Shown: one piece after another, positions 46,145 through 58,200 of the stretch
Layout of the letters: every line of letters starts with the position of its first letter
How positions within the stretch are numbered: position 1 is the first letter of the stretch
Assembly: GCA_037447655.1 (NCBI GenBank)
Contig: JBBHKE010000717.1
Span: forward strand, 1 to 64,000
DNA length: 64,000 nucleotides
Source: Zygnema cylindricum
Taxonomy: Eukaryota > Streptophyta > Zygnematophyceae > Zygnematales > Zygnemataceae
Reading direction: 5' to 3'
Made by a program: the position numbers and the translations under genes
Notes under the pieces: model-generated
Seen by the model: the letters and a program-made list of their open reading frames with translations, nothing else
Told to the model about the DNA's origin: nothing
The model's database searches: none

Positions 46145-46528
46145 GGGTTGTGTATCGGTAGCCAATATTTGATGACCGATATGACACTTTTTTTGGCCTG
46201 CCAATAATTGATATATCGGCATGCTATATCGTTATCGGTTTTATCGCCATGATTTTTTCTTTTCACGATTATACCGGTTTTATAATTATCGACGATTATA
46301 CAGAGCACATAACAGATTGTCATACGTGGCATGCCATGCTATATACAGTGAAAATATAATACAATACATTATAAAGTACATTTGTATAGCGTACTATATA
46401 TTTTTTAACTTATCGCCGAGAAGGAAGTTGTTGGTCTCGGAGCGATATATCGGAACCCCTCACCGTTCGATAGACCGATAACTGTTGTTACCGGTTTTAT
46501 CGCTATAATTTTTTTCCCGATACAAACA
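46145..46528. mobile_element. TATCG-rich DNA element, second copy
   Basis: Left end GGGTTGTGTATCGG and right end CCGATACAAACA are inverted and flanked by TA. The interior carries repeated TATCGG, TATATCG and CCGATA motifs, like 35286-36053. Confidence 0.55.
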
Positions 46529-46780
46529 TAGACTATTTTCAATAACATACATCAGAGGTCGCAAAAGTCAAAAAAAATCATACCCGAAACCGACCGCTTT
46601 TTTTTTTTCAAAATCTGAGTAACCGACGCCCGACCGAGTTTTGTCACGCTCCAAAATTGTTAACCGTTAACCGACCGTCGTTTACGAAAAAAAAATTTAA
46701 CCGAATCTTGATTTTTCGCGACTAACCGTGCCCGCCCGTAACCAAAAAAGTACATAATTAATCAATGTACGACGGAATAA

Positions 46781-47446
46781 GGGTATGGTTACATCAGACG
46801 AAAAGTGAGGTTTAATACAGAATTTTGTACTTGTCCGTACTATTCCGTACTATATTTTCGTGAGTTTCTTAAAAACAACATTACAGAAAATAAGATTACG
46901 ATTCTCCAAGTATCCGGGATAAGACGTCGACCGTCCGATTACATTTTGGTCTTCATCTGCGAAGCAATTGCTCCATGCGCCTCTGTATTGGTGAACCCAC
47001 CTCGCGGAGGTGGGTTCACCAATACAGAACCAGTCAATTCGCTACACCTGGACGATAGACACGTGCGTCGATGAAAAATGAAAATTTTCACACGCCCCCA
47101 AAGTCACGTGCCTTCGGACAAGGTGACCGTAAAATCTTTGCCGAAAAGAAATACGGTTTTTTCCTGAAAGTCAGCAGAGTGAAGGAGATCTCAGAGGTAC
47201 ATTGACGCGGTACACTTGCGAAGTACACGTACGAAGTACGCAAGTACGGATTTGCATACAGAAATGGTCGGTTTTCAAATCTTTGCGATTTTAGAGATTT
47301 GATCGTTGACTTACGTGAAACCACTCAAAAAACAGCACGTATGTAAAAACCTCTTTACAGACGGTACGCGATGTAACCGAGGCCTCTGTAATGCAGAAAT
47401 TTTGATGTCCGTACTATTACAGAGACCTCCTGATGTAACCATGCCC
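46781..47446. mobile_element. Tourist/PIF-Harbinger-like element (666 bp), TSD TAA
   Basis: Inverted ends GGGTATGGTTACATCAG and CTGATGTAACCATGCCC, flanked by TAA at 46778-46780 and 47447-47449. Target size and TIR type fit PIF/Harbinger. No transposase is visible. It is inserted in the hAT element. Confidence 0.82.
46983..47027. repeat. Perfect 21-bp hairpin
   Basis: Two 21-bp arms (46983-47003 and 47007-47027) are exact complements around the loop GCG; the arm core is GGTGAACCCACCTC. It lies inside the Tourist-like element. Confidence 0.95.
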
Positions 47447-47460
47447 TAAGCCAATAATTA

Positions 47461-48053
47461 CGATTTGTCGCGTTCCTTAAAATTTGCGAAATGAATAGTG
47501 TTACTACCGTGTCAGATTTGCGACGCTTTGTCGCGTTCCCTAAGATTTGCGAAATGAATAGTGTACTAAACCGCCAATCGTTATTAGCGTTATGTACGCT
47601 AATTCCGTCCCCATTCTTTTTTATTATTCTCAAATAGAATTATCCACACTATTTGAAAAAAACTATTAGAATAGACGATTTCTTCGAAATTTTTCAAATT
47701 CCCAATTAGCGTAAACCACGCTAATTATTCGTATACGCTAAAAAAATTGACACGCTAATAACGATTGGCGGTGTACTGTGTCAGATTTGCGACGCTTTGT
47801 CGCGTTCCCTAAGATTTGCGAAATAAATATTGTACTACCGTGTCAGATTTGAGACGCTTTGTCGCTTTCCCTAAGATTTTCGAAATGAATAGTGTACTAT
47901 CGTGTCAGATTTGCGACGCTTTGTCGCTTTCCCTAAGATTTTCGAAATGAATAGTGTACTATCGTGTCAGATTTGCGACGCTTTGTCGCGTTCCCTTTGA
48001 TTTGCGAATTAAATAGCTTACTACAGTACCGTGTCAGATTTGCGACGCTAATC
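47461..48053 (+). repeat. 62-bp satellite array inside the hAT element
   Basis: About six copies of a unit containing GTGTCAGATTTGCGACGC, TTTGTCGCGTTCCC and GCGAAATGAATAGTGTAC. Unit starts at 47839, 47901 and 47963 give the 62-bp period. The array is interrupted by a MITE at 47567-47775. Confidence 0.9.
47567..47775. mobile_element. MITE (209 bp) in the satellite, TA target
   Basis: Ends TAAACCGCCAATCGTTATTA and TAATAACGATTGGCGGTGTA are inverted. The satellite unit reads GTGTACTACCGTG when empty and is split at that TA here, which shows the insertion and the TA duplication directly. Confidence 0.85.
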
Positions 48054-48310
48054 ATGATGCCACGTACTTCCACGATACCAAAAGTACAAAGAACAATAAT
48101 GTTGGAAAAAAAAAGTACAAAATTTTCATTTTTTATGGTTTTTTGTTTGACCGACCGTAACTGACCATTTTTTTTTTCCTGGTGAGTCAACCGACCGTAA
48201 CCGCCCGACCCCCAAAATTTGGCAACCGAATCCGTTCCGGATCCGGCGCGGGCGGTCGGTTAACGGTCGGTCACGGGTTCGGTTGACCGTTTGCGACCTC
48301 TGACATACAT

Positions 48311-49180
48311 TCTGTACTGTACTTTTTTTTAACGTACAAATTGTAAGTTCATCGCTCAAGTAAGGGTTTGATCGAACCGAGCCAGCTGGTTTTTCAAAAC
48401 GTTCGAGCCGAACCATTCCGGTCTGAACCATCAGTGAATTTGAGAAACCGATCTGCCAGAAATCCGGTTTAGTTCGGTTTAAAACGGTGTGGGTCCCCAA
48501 ACCGGAAAGAGAACTGTACCGTACTACCAAGTTCGCATATTCTTCCGCTGGTCACTTGGCGTTGAAGTGTGGAACCGTTTTTGGTGATTGCACCGTATAG
48601 TGAGGTACAGTACCGTACGGATGCAATGTGACGAGCTTTCGCAGATGGTACGGTCGGCTAACGCGCTTCCGCTTTCAGAAGACGTTAACGGAAACTGTCG
48701 AATCTGCCTTCGTTACACGTCACCTTTCTGTCGATATCTGACGTTTTTTTTTACAGGAAGCTCAAAGCTTATGGAATCTGTGATCATCTAAGCGTAGCAG
48801 GCACTTGCACTGCCATAAGAAGGTAAATGCTAGTGGAAGGAGGCCATTAAAAGATACAGAAAAGAAGGCGGAGTGCATCTTGCATTTCTCCTTGAGCTTC
48901 TTTTGCTTTTAGGGTTTGTGAAGAGCAGTTTTCCTTGTTTTTTTGTTGATTGCATCACGTGCAATATTTCTTTTTTGTTGTTAGGTAGACAGCTCTTTTT
49001 CACTTTATCTGTTTTCTGACGAAGCTTTCACCTAAACTTGGTTCAGTTGCTCCACTAAATGTAATTTTCTTTTTCTCTTTCTCATTAGATCGATACAAAT
49101 CGGTGGTGTATATTGTTATTACGTGTCCAGCGTTACCGTTTATCTGTATATCTGATTCAGTACGGGTAAATAACATACTT
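48311..49180. other. Upstream region of the EH gene
   Basis: No ORF of weight. 48355-48500 is rich in GAACCG/CGGTTC motifs in both orientations, perhaps another worn transposon end. The T-rich zone 48940-49110 may hold untranslated leader or promoter; no start site can be fixed. Confidence 0.4.
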
Positions 49181-49186
49181 TATAAG
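49181..49186 (+). promoter_or_regulatory. Possible TATA box of the EH gene
   Basis: TATAAG within ACTTTATAAGAGAC, 61 bases before the ATG. Spacing would give a leader of roughly 30 bases. It is one of several AT-rich candidates. Confidence 0.3.
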
Positions 49187-49241
49187 AGACGAGAACGACA
49201 AAGCATCCCGGCTTTGCTTGCTTTTATTTGCCCTTGTAGCC

Positions 49242-52200
49242 ATGGCTGCCGGTTTGGATGCATTTGAAAGGTACTTTTTCTTAGCCGATGTGAATCGTGA
49301 CGGACAAATCAGTGGTCAGGAAGCGGTTTCTTTCTTTCAAGGCACAGGATTGCCGCAACAAGTACTTGCAGAGGTTCGATTTTTAACCTTAAGTATCTTT
49401 GCTCTAAATATCTTAACCTTATATTGCTGGTTTATTTCTGTAGCACATTTCTAGAAACTTGTGTTAAAACTGTTTTTCGATGATTGTTTTCTGGTTTTGA
49501 ATGCTGGCCTTGCAGGTAATGGTAATGCATTGGACATGATGTACTTTTGTCGCACTATGTTACAGAAATGTAATCATGTATGTTGCATAAGGATCTCTTT
49601 TGGTATGTAAATATTGCATTATTGTAAGTTACTGTACTTGCATCTCTGTTGCGTTTAATTGTTTTGTTGCATAGTCAGAGTTATGTCATGCAACAAAATC
49701 CTGTTTTCCGTGTGCTTTTTTTTTCTTTCCCTTTTATTTAGTGGATTTTAACTTTATATCTTCCTTTCCTTCCCCCCTTACTCCCTGCCCCTCTCTTACC
49801 CCCCTTCCCTCTACCCTTATTGATTTTCCTCCTCCTTCCTTCTCTTTTCTGTGTATATTCCCGCAAAATCCTTATTCCTTCTTGCATGTTTATTTCTTTG
49901 CCTTCTCGTATGTCTCCTCAACAAATAGTTTCAGTCAGTTTTTGGGTATGCATTGCATAATGAGCACGAAAAGTAGTTGAGTTTTGTATCACCAATTTCG
50001 CTTGTTAATGTGGATTATTCATGCTTTTTAGATATGGTACACCATCGATCGCTATTAGATTTAGTGAATTTTGAGCATTAACATTATTAGAATTAACTCC
50101 TCTGAATTATGATTTGTCATGTTGCTCAATGGGTCACTCAACGGATTATGTTACCAACACCAATTTTATGATTTTGGTTCATCCTCACCCGAAATAGAGT
50201 GCTTGACTCTAATGTTGACATGCAGTGTACTTGTTAAGCATTGATGAACCAACCTAATCTGTTTTCTCCAAAGTGTAGCATTTCCTTCCTTTTAAAGCTG
50301 AGGCCAAGCAAGTGTATTGATTGAAAACACTGCTTGTTGCTACATGTTCTTTGATCGATAGGGCATCTTTAGTTGTATGAATTGGCAATTATCAAGCTCC
50401 TTAAATATGTGCACTGCGTGAATCAGAGTCGTTTTTTTAACAAATTTTGCACCAATTTTCGAACAGGCTATTATTATTATTATTATTGTTTATTCACATT
50501 ATGGCGTTGGATATTGTTGTGTTTTGTTTTTTTTGGTCGTTGTTTTGATCTTGCTTCTAATGTCAATTTTCTAAAATGCCCATTTCTTTTTAATTGTTTT
50601 TTCCTTCTGCTTTCACGTCAGCGTGATATGTGGCCTTAACCTGCATAACATTAATAGAGTCTATGGATGTTGCCATGGTCATGGTTGCTGCTGTCTTTTT
50701 GTTGCATTGCTTTGAAGTTTTTTTGCTGGTAGTTTAACAAGCTGGGTTTTTTTGAGTGTTGGTCACTGAATCGCCCTTTTTCTCATGTGTTTATTTGCTT
50801 TTACATGCAGATTTGGCATAATTCTGACCAAAGACAGGCTGGCTTTCTTACAAAACCTGAATTTTACAATGCCTTGAAGCTTGTTACTATTGCTCAAGCA
50901 GGCAGCAAATTGACCCCGGACATTGTCAAACAAGTCTTATCAGGACTTCAAGTACCACCACCACGCATGTTTCCTCAATCTCAAGCTTCTCAAGGCCCAC
51001 CATCTTTCCAAGGAGGTCCAGTTCAAGGAAATGTACCACCTGGCGGATATCCTGCACAAGTACCTCCTGGAGGCCGTATACCTCCAGGTCAAATTCCTCC
51101 TAGTCACATTCCTCAAAGTCAAAATTTTCCTCAAAGTCTTCCTGGTCAATTGCCTTCAATTAGTTACAATTCTCAATCTGCAGCTCCCCCTCCTCCTCGT
51201 AACGTCATTGCAGGTCAACCCAGACCTGTATCTGCCACTGGTATTCAAAGTCTACCAAGTCAACCTTATGGAGGTCAGCCTCAAAGCTTTACTGCTCCTT
51301 CTCACAGGGATCCTCGTTCACCCCCACCACAAAATTTTCAGGATGGGAGTGGATCAGGAGGATTTAAAGTTGATGCCTGGCCTGACCCTAATACACAACC
51401 TGGACAAACTTCAGGTCCTCCAAGGCCTTCAGTTGGGAGCCCTGCGCTTCCTCCTACTGGACAAATGCCGAATAATGCATCTGTCGAAAGTAACAAAGTA
51501 GGAGCATTTGCCGATTTTGGGTTGGTTAACTTTTCAAGCCAACAGCAAATGCAACAGACAGCCAGTTTTTCTGCTGTGTCTACAGTGAGCGGAAGTTCTG
51601 TGAACTCAGCAAGTGGTACTGTTTCCCAAAGTCTTCCTTCCGGTGTAAAAGCTCCACTCCCAGATGACCTGTTTGGTGGAGACCCGTTTGCTGCAGTAGG
51701 GTTCACAAGGCCTGTGGCATCAAATGCTTCTCAGCAGCCTACTCGTGGCCCTGCAAAGGCCTCTAATGAGGGTTCTTTTCTTTTCTCCAATGCAACTACC
51801 CTCTCACCACCACCCAGTATTCAGCAAGGTTCAACGACATCTCAGCAAGGTTCTCAACAAGTTCATGGTGCTCAATCAGAGAAGCAGAACCTGATTGGAG
51901 GTCCAGGTTTGGGAACTTCTACGTTTCAGGCTAGTGGTACTTCACAGACTTCGCCAGTAACACAACAGACGACTGGCTTGGTAGGGGTTTCACAGCCTCC
52001 ACTTCAATCACAAAATCCTCCGCAAAATTTAGTCAGACCAGGAGGATCAACTGAAGACTGGCCAAAGATGGCAGTTCAAGATGCGGCCCGATATACTCAG
52101 ATATTTGCTGGAGTAGATACTGATCGAGATCAGAAGATCACTGGCCGAGAAGCGAGACAACTATTTCTTGGATTTGGACTTCCAAGGGGTGAGCCACATA

Positions 52201-55200
52201 CGTGTTGGGCAATAATATTAATGATATGTCACAGTTCTTGGGTGCAAATAGGACAGCATTGATAGGCCTTGTGCATCAGTATACTGGCCAACTGTAGCAT
52301 GGACCTGGAAATTAAAGTCTGGCTAACCTCTTTGTGTTTTTCAAATTTGTTCGTTGCAATTTAGAAATAGCAATTCCTCAATGTTCAAGGTCAATTGGTA
52401 GAGTAGTCAATTTTTTGATGTATGAAGGCTTTTTGTTGCTAAAAGGGTGTGTTCTTGTGGAGATTAAAACGAGTCTCCAGAGTTTTGCTAATTGTTTGGA
52501 AAATTAAGAAAATGCAGTCAGTATGCAGATTCGTGCGCTTGTTGCGTAGTACTCTTTCCTAACGTGACAGTCCTTTCTTGTCTTGTCGGGAGATGCAGAG
52601 GTCTTAAAGCAAGTGTGGGACCTGGCAGACCAGGACAAGGACGGGGCACTATCACATAGGGAGTTTTGTTCAGCCATGTACCTTATGGAGCGTTTTAGGG
52701 AAGGGCGACCTTTGCCACAGTCTTTACCTACAGGTATACATATTGACGAAGATGGGAGGTCTGCCCCTCCTTCAACGAATATCGCAGCTGTCCGTATTGC
52801 TGAAGCCCAAGAAGCCGTGGCTCGCAACAGTGCTCCAGCTGTTTGGAGATTGGACCCCGGTAAGTTCCCCCTCTCAAGTAGAGAAGTTGAAAAAAGACAA
52901 TTCAAGACTGGACACACCAGGTTCCTGACTCCACAGCTGGTACAATGGCCCAGTTTATTTACTCAAACAGAAATGAACAGTATAATGACCATAAGAGTAT
53001 TGCAAAGTTACTAACCTGGCCTTCAAATAGAGAACATCATTATATAAACACAATTAAAGCTGATTCTCAAACAGAGAACAGCACTTCAGAAGAATCTCTG
53101 TAATACTCTTGTGTGTTCATCGTTGTTAAAGTAAAAGAATCACTGGCATTAATGCAGATATGGACCCAATAATAGTATTTAATATTGAGGGACTCGGCTA
53201 CCTGTCATCCACTTCTTGAATTATTGTTTTAATACTATTTTATCATTGTGGGTAAAATAAACGCATGGTCAAAGTGTTTGTAACTTTAAAGTGATGAACT
53301 TCGTAGCTATTCTCTAGGGAGGCTGAAATCTGACAAGTATACTGTATTGCGATACTCCCTGCAATCAGGTGAATAAGTCTCATTGTTCTCTTTCAGTTAT
53401 TGCTTCACACTATTGATCTTTTTGGAAGCTTGTGCCACTTCACTTGTTGCCTAGCAGCTCCTGCAGAAGCTATTGTAAAATTATATGTGACTGAATCCTT
53501 TTGGGACTTGATTGATAAGCTAAGGACATTTGTGCCAAGGAGCCGGAGACGATGAAATTTAGAAGGAAAACTTAGGAAGGTCTCTTGGGAGTGGGAGTTG
53601 GAATGGGCACGATGAGGTGACCAAAAGCATTGGGTATAGGGAATGAGAGCTAGGGGAGGAATTGCAGAAAGTAGGTGAAGAGGGGACCTTACAGGTAGAA
53701 TCTCAAAAGGCTAAGTGGGCAGTTTTGGAGGGGGGTTTCTGTATTGGTTATGGCTATATCAACAAGGTCCCTGTTACCGGTCCCTATGAGTACTCATAAC
53801 AACATGACGGTGGTGATAGAGGGACAATGTTTTTTTTATACTGGATAGAGGGGACTGAAGTTTTGACAGGGTCTGTTTCTTACTGTTTATATGACCTGAT
53901 GTAAGGGATGTAACTACAGCCTGTCTTTTTGCTGAAGGAAATTAAGGTCAACAAAACAAATGTTACAAGTATGCTAGGCATCACAGGTGTCAATGTTTGC
54001 TACATAGTTCAAACGTGCGAAAACGAATGGAAATGCTGTGGTTACCCCGTGCCATATTTTCACAAACTTGTTGTACCATGCAGACAGCTCTTTGACAGAT
54101 CCCTGTGTTTGTCAGAAACAACGAATCTCTGGGTGGATTTGTCTATCCCTGTGTTTGTGTAGAAATGTTTTTTTCCTCCAGTTCTGCAGCAATTTCTGCG
54201 TCACAAAATCGTCCCTTGCAGGTAGCTGTTGGAAAAATGTCTGTCGTTGTCAGAATCTTAGAATCTGAGAACTTCTGCTTCTTTGGGAGGATTTGTCTGT
54301 CCCTATATTTGTGCAGAAATGCTCTCCTCCTCCAGTTCTGCGAATGTTTCTACTTCACAAAACCGTGGTCCCATGCAGACAGCTGTTGGGCAAATGCCTG
54401 TCTCTGCAGCTGATGCTAGTGCTGCTGTGACCGGACCCCTTTTATATCGCTCCAAAGCTCCTCCTCTGGAAGGGCACAAAGTGAATCAATTGGATAAGGA
54501 TGACGCTGAGAGAGTCCGTGCCAAGCACAGGGACGCGGAGGAGGCTGACAAAAAGGTGAAGTTTGTTAGACCTGATAATTTTTATACTCGATTAGTGTTG
54601 GCTGGATCTGGGCTTTCAGATTCGTTTTTGTGTCGGTCTTCCTGTTGTATGGCTAATTTTTTGACCGAATGTTCTGATGTAAGCATTGCGGTTTGAGCAG
54701 GAGCACCTCTTGAACTATGCGTTAACCTGTTGTGAAATTGGATCGTCTTATCAACAGTAAATATATCGTCGTGAAATCTGACACAGATTTCACAACAATA
54801 TGAATGTGGTGGCATTACAGGGCCAGGCAGGTTTTTTGAATGCACATATTGCTACCAATTGTAAACCTGAATTCTAGATGTGATGCAGTTATCATTTTTA
54901 ATTATTGTGAATAAGACATGAATGTTTAAAAACCAGTGGCTACAGAGAAGTTGCTGGGCTTACCAACTGTCTTCTGACCCATTTACAAACAGTAATGAGG
55001 AACTACCAGGAAGTTTCGAAGTTACTTGTTGGATGTTAAAAAAGCTTTCTAAAAATGTTCCAGGCAATGTGTATTTCAAAGGCCATTTTTTGCTGAGCTG
55101 AACACTTTTCTTCACTAGACCACCATTATATGTGTGATGAACTAAGTCTTCTTAGTCATTTTAGCCTGACATTAGTGTGGATTACTATAGCAATTTGATT

Positions 55201-58200
55201 TCAATAAGAAGCATGCTAACAATAACCACAAGATTGGTTTTTTCTCTCATTATTGTTGAACCATGGCCTCCCTTTGTTTTCACCAGGTGTGGTCCACAGA
55301 GGCGGAGCTGCTCGATTCAAAGCAGAAGATTGACTTTTACAAGACAAAAATGCAGGAAATTGTGAGTCGTTTTGTTTGAGATCAGAGGGTTAATAATTTG
55401 ATGTAGGACAAGGTTTCAGTTTTTTTATAATTTTGGTTCTAATCCACATTAATCATTGGGAGGAAAGAGTTTAGTTGATCACTTGCCAGGCTGATTTTAC
55501 TTGTTAATAGCCATCATATGCCATGTGTATGATGAATGTATGTTGAGAAAGGTTTGAATAGTATGTAATATTGCTTTGCATTCATTTTTGTTGCTTTTTC
55601 AAATAAATTCCGAGTTTCCTTTCAGCTCTGTTTGAGGAAGAAACGATTGTTATCTGATCTTAAGCATAAAAGCAAATCTTTAGTGATTCTATCTGCACAG
55701 TGACGGTTGAAGCTCTTTTAAGTACATTATGATTAATGAGTTTAGGACTAATAACCTTTTTTTCTATTCTCTAAACCCAGCATGTAAAAAAAGCCTAACT
55801 CGTTTTGCATGTTTTTCTTTTTCTGCATAGTGGCTGAAACATTTTCGTTTGACTTCTGGTTGCAGATAATGTTCAAGACTCGATGTGACAACCGGCTCAA
55901 CGAGATCACAGAGCGTGCTTCGGCCGAGAAGCGAGAGGTATTTTTATTCTACGCTCTAACCTTTTCTTTCAAGTCTTGGTTGGTATCTTTTGATTAAGAC
56001 TGTCAAACCCAGTTAAATGTGTTTTCAATTGTTTCGTCATTCTGCTCGCGCTTACTGCTTTAATTACTGTAAATCCATTCATATATGCAGCTAAGTGTAT
56101 TTTCAATGTTTTCATCATTCCTGCTCGCACTTAATGCTTTAATTGCTGTGAATGGATTCATGTACTCAGTGGTTTCATACAAATATACATCTTTATGGTA
56201 CCGGTTTAAATGTCTATGTCGAGGGTGTTGTTTTAAGAAGTGTGAAGCATTTTTTGAATGCAAATGGAAATTGTGGATGCAGGTTGAACAACTAGCAAAG
56301 AAGTATGACGAAAAATATAAACAAACAGAAGGGGTTGGTTCTCGGTTGGCGCAAGAGGAGGCAGCCCTCAGGGACCTTCAGGTTCTGTTCTATTCTTGTT
56401 GATTTACTCCATAATGAAGTGGTATTAAACTTAGACTAGAGATAGCTTGTCACGGGTAAGGATTTGGCTGATTTTATGGAGCATTAATACAGGTACTTAT
56501 CAATTCACTTCAGAATTTTGCTCCTTGACGATACGCTCAGGAGTACCCCATTACTTCTGCTCCTTGTGGGGAAATTACAAGCTGATTAGCTGTATACAGA
56601 GTCTGACAGGCATTAGATGTCAAACCTTGCGTACACTATCAATTTTTAATCATGAAAGCAAATACATCCCATGAGTTGGGGACAATACTGAACATATTGC
56701 CAGTAGTGTATGTATTTTCAATTGCATTGGATCTGTTTAAGGTGGCCTGTTTTAAGCAATATGTTCTGATTTAATGCAAGTGCTAGATCTTCTTTTGGAT
56801 GCAATTGTGAGATCATCTGTCCTCACTCTCCCTCTCCTTTCATCCTTGTGGTTGTCATATACATGAAACCTCTGATAATTTTATCAACTCTCCCGTCATT
56901 TCTCTGAATTTCTCTTCCTTTCTCTTTCTCTCCCCCTTTTTTTTCCCTCGTTGGCGTCCAATGTTTTTGTTCCTTTCTCTTCGTGCATTTTTCTTCCTTC
57001 ATAACTCTTTCTTTATGATTTTGTTATGTAGTTCCCATAATCATCTCATTGCTTGTACAACGGTCGTCTCTTCTTGTTTGTTTATTGAAGGTCATTCACA
57101 TTATTTATTCTTTCCTGATTTGTTTTCTTTATGCTCCATTTGTTTGTTTTTCTTTCGTTTCTTTTGCAGGAAAAAAAAGCAGAGCTCCACAAGGCAGTTA
57201 TGCAGCTAGAACAAGGAGCAGCTGCCAACAGCTACCTTCAGGTATGCTACAATGTCTATTGCTATTTAAGCATTCATTCAAAAGTCAGTGTTTTTCTGAA
57301 CCAAAATCATGAATTACACCTTGAATCGTAATTAGCGTTAATAACGCTAATTCGGTGCCCCCAAATTTTGACCCTCGAACCCAAAATAGTATAAATAACT
57401 CTAAATGTTTTTTTACATTATTTAAGGTACCTTTTAATTAGCCTTAGCAACTCTAATATAGTGCCGTTTTAAATAGTGTGGCGTACGGTTGGTGTCTGGC
57501 CGTGCAAAATTGTACTTTATTAAGTAAAAAAGTACAAAGAATGATTTAATGTAATCGCGCGCGCACGTGAAAGTGCACTCGAAAAAATCACGTAACTGCG
57601 TTATCATGTAACTGCGTTTTCACAACCACCTAATGCAAACGTCATAATGACGCGAAAATGTACGTTTGGTTAGATTCTGTACGTGTACCTAATTTAGTGT
57701 AAAGATATTCAGCGCGGATAATTTTTACGGAAAGAAACCCAAATTATATTGATAAATTAGAGTAATTTTTTTTTTGAGAAAACGAAAAAAACCAAATTAG
57801 AGTTAATAACACTAATTGTTTTTTTACACTAATTATTTCTTAACGCTAATTACAATTCACGGTGTAGTGTTATTAACACCATTTAGTTAAGTGGCCTATA
57901 TTGAGCCACGTTGCAAAATTTAATTTAGCATAGTTGATTCCAATAGTGTTAACGTTAACAATTCACTGTCTTTAATAGCGATGGGCGTTGTAGTCTACTG
58001 TCATGTCTGTCTCTGTGCATCTGTGTTTGTACTATATTCAGGATTTTGATTCAAATTGTAGAAGGAAATGGCAGTTCCAATAGAGAAAATGTCATTTACT
58101 AGTTTTTGTATACCTGAGATATTGAAATTCCAGATGTTCTACTCTCCTTGTCTTTAAAAAGAATTGTCACGTTCGTCGGACCAGCCCTTTTCCAGCTCCT

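Larger units (their letters stand above)
46553..48302. mobile_element. Non-autonomous hAT element (1750 bp), 8-bp TSD
   Basis: Terminal inverted repeats CAGAGGTCGCAAA (left) and TTTGCGACCTCTG (right), flanked by the 8-bp direct repeat ACATACAT at 46545-46552 and 48303-48310. TIR sequence and TSD length are typical of hAT. Both subterminal zones carry many AACCGACCG-type motifs, as expected of transposase-binding sites. No transposase is encoded. It carries the Tourist-like element, hairpin, satellite and MITE listed below. Confidence 0.9.
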
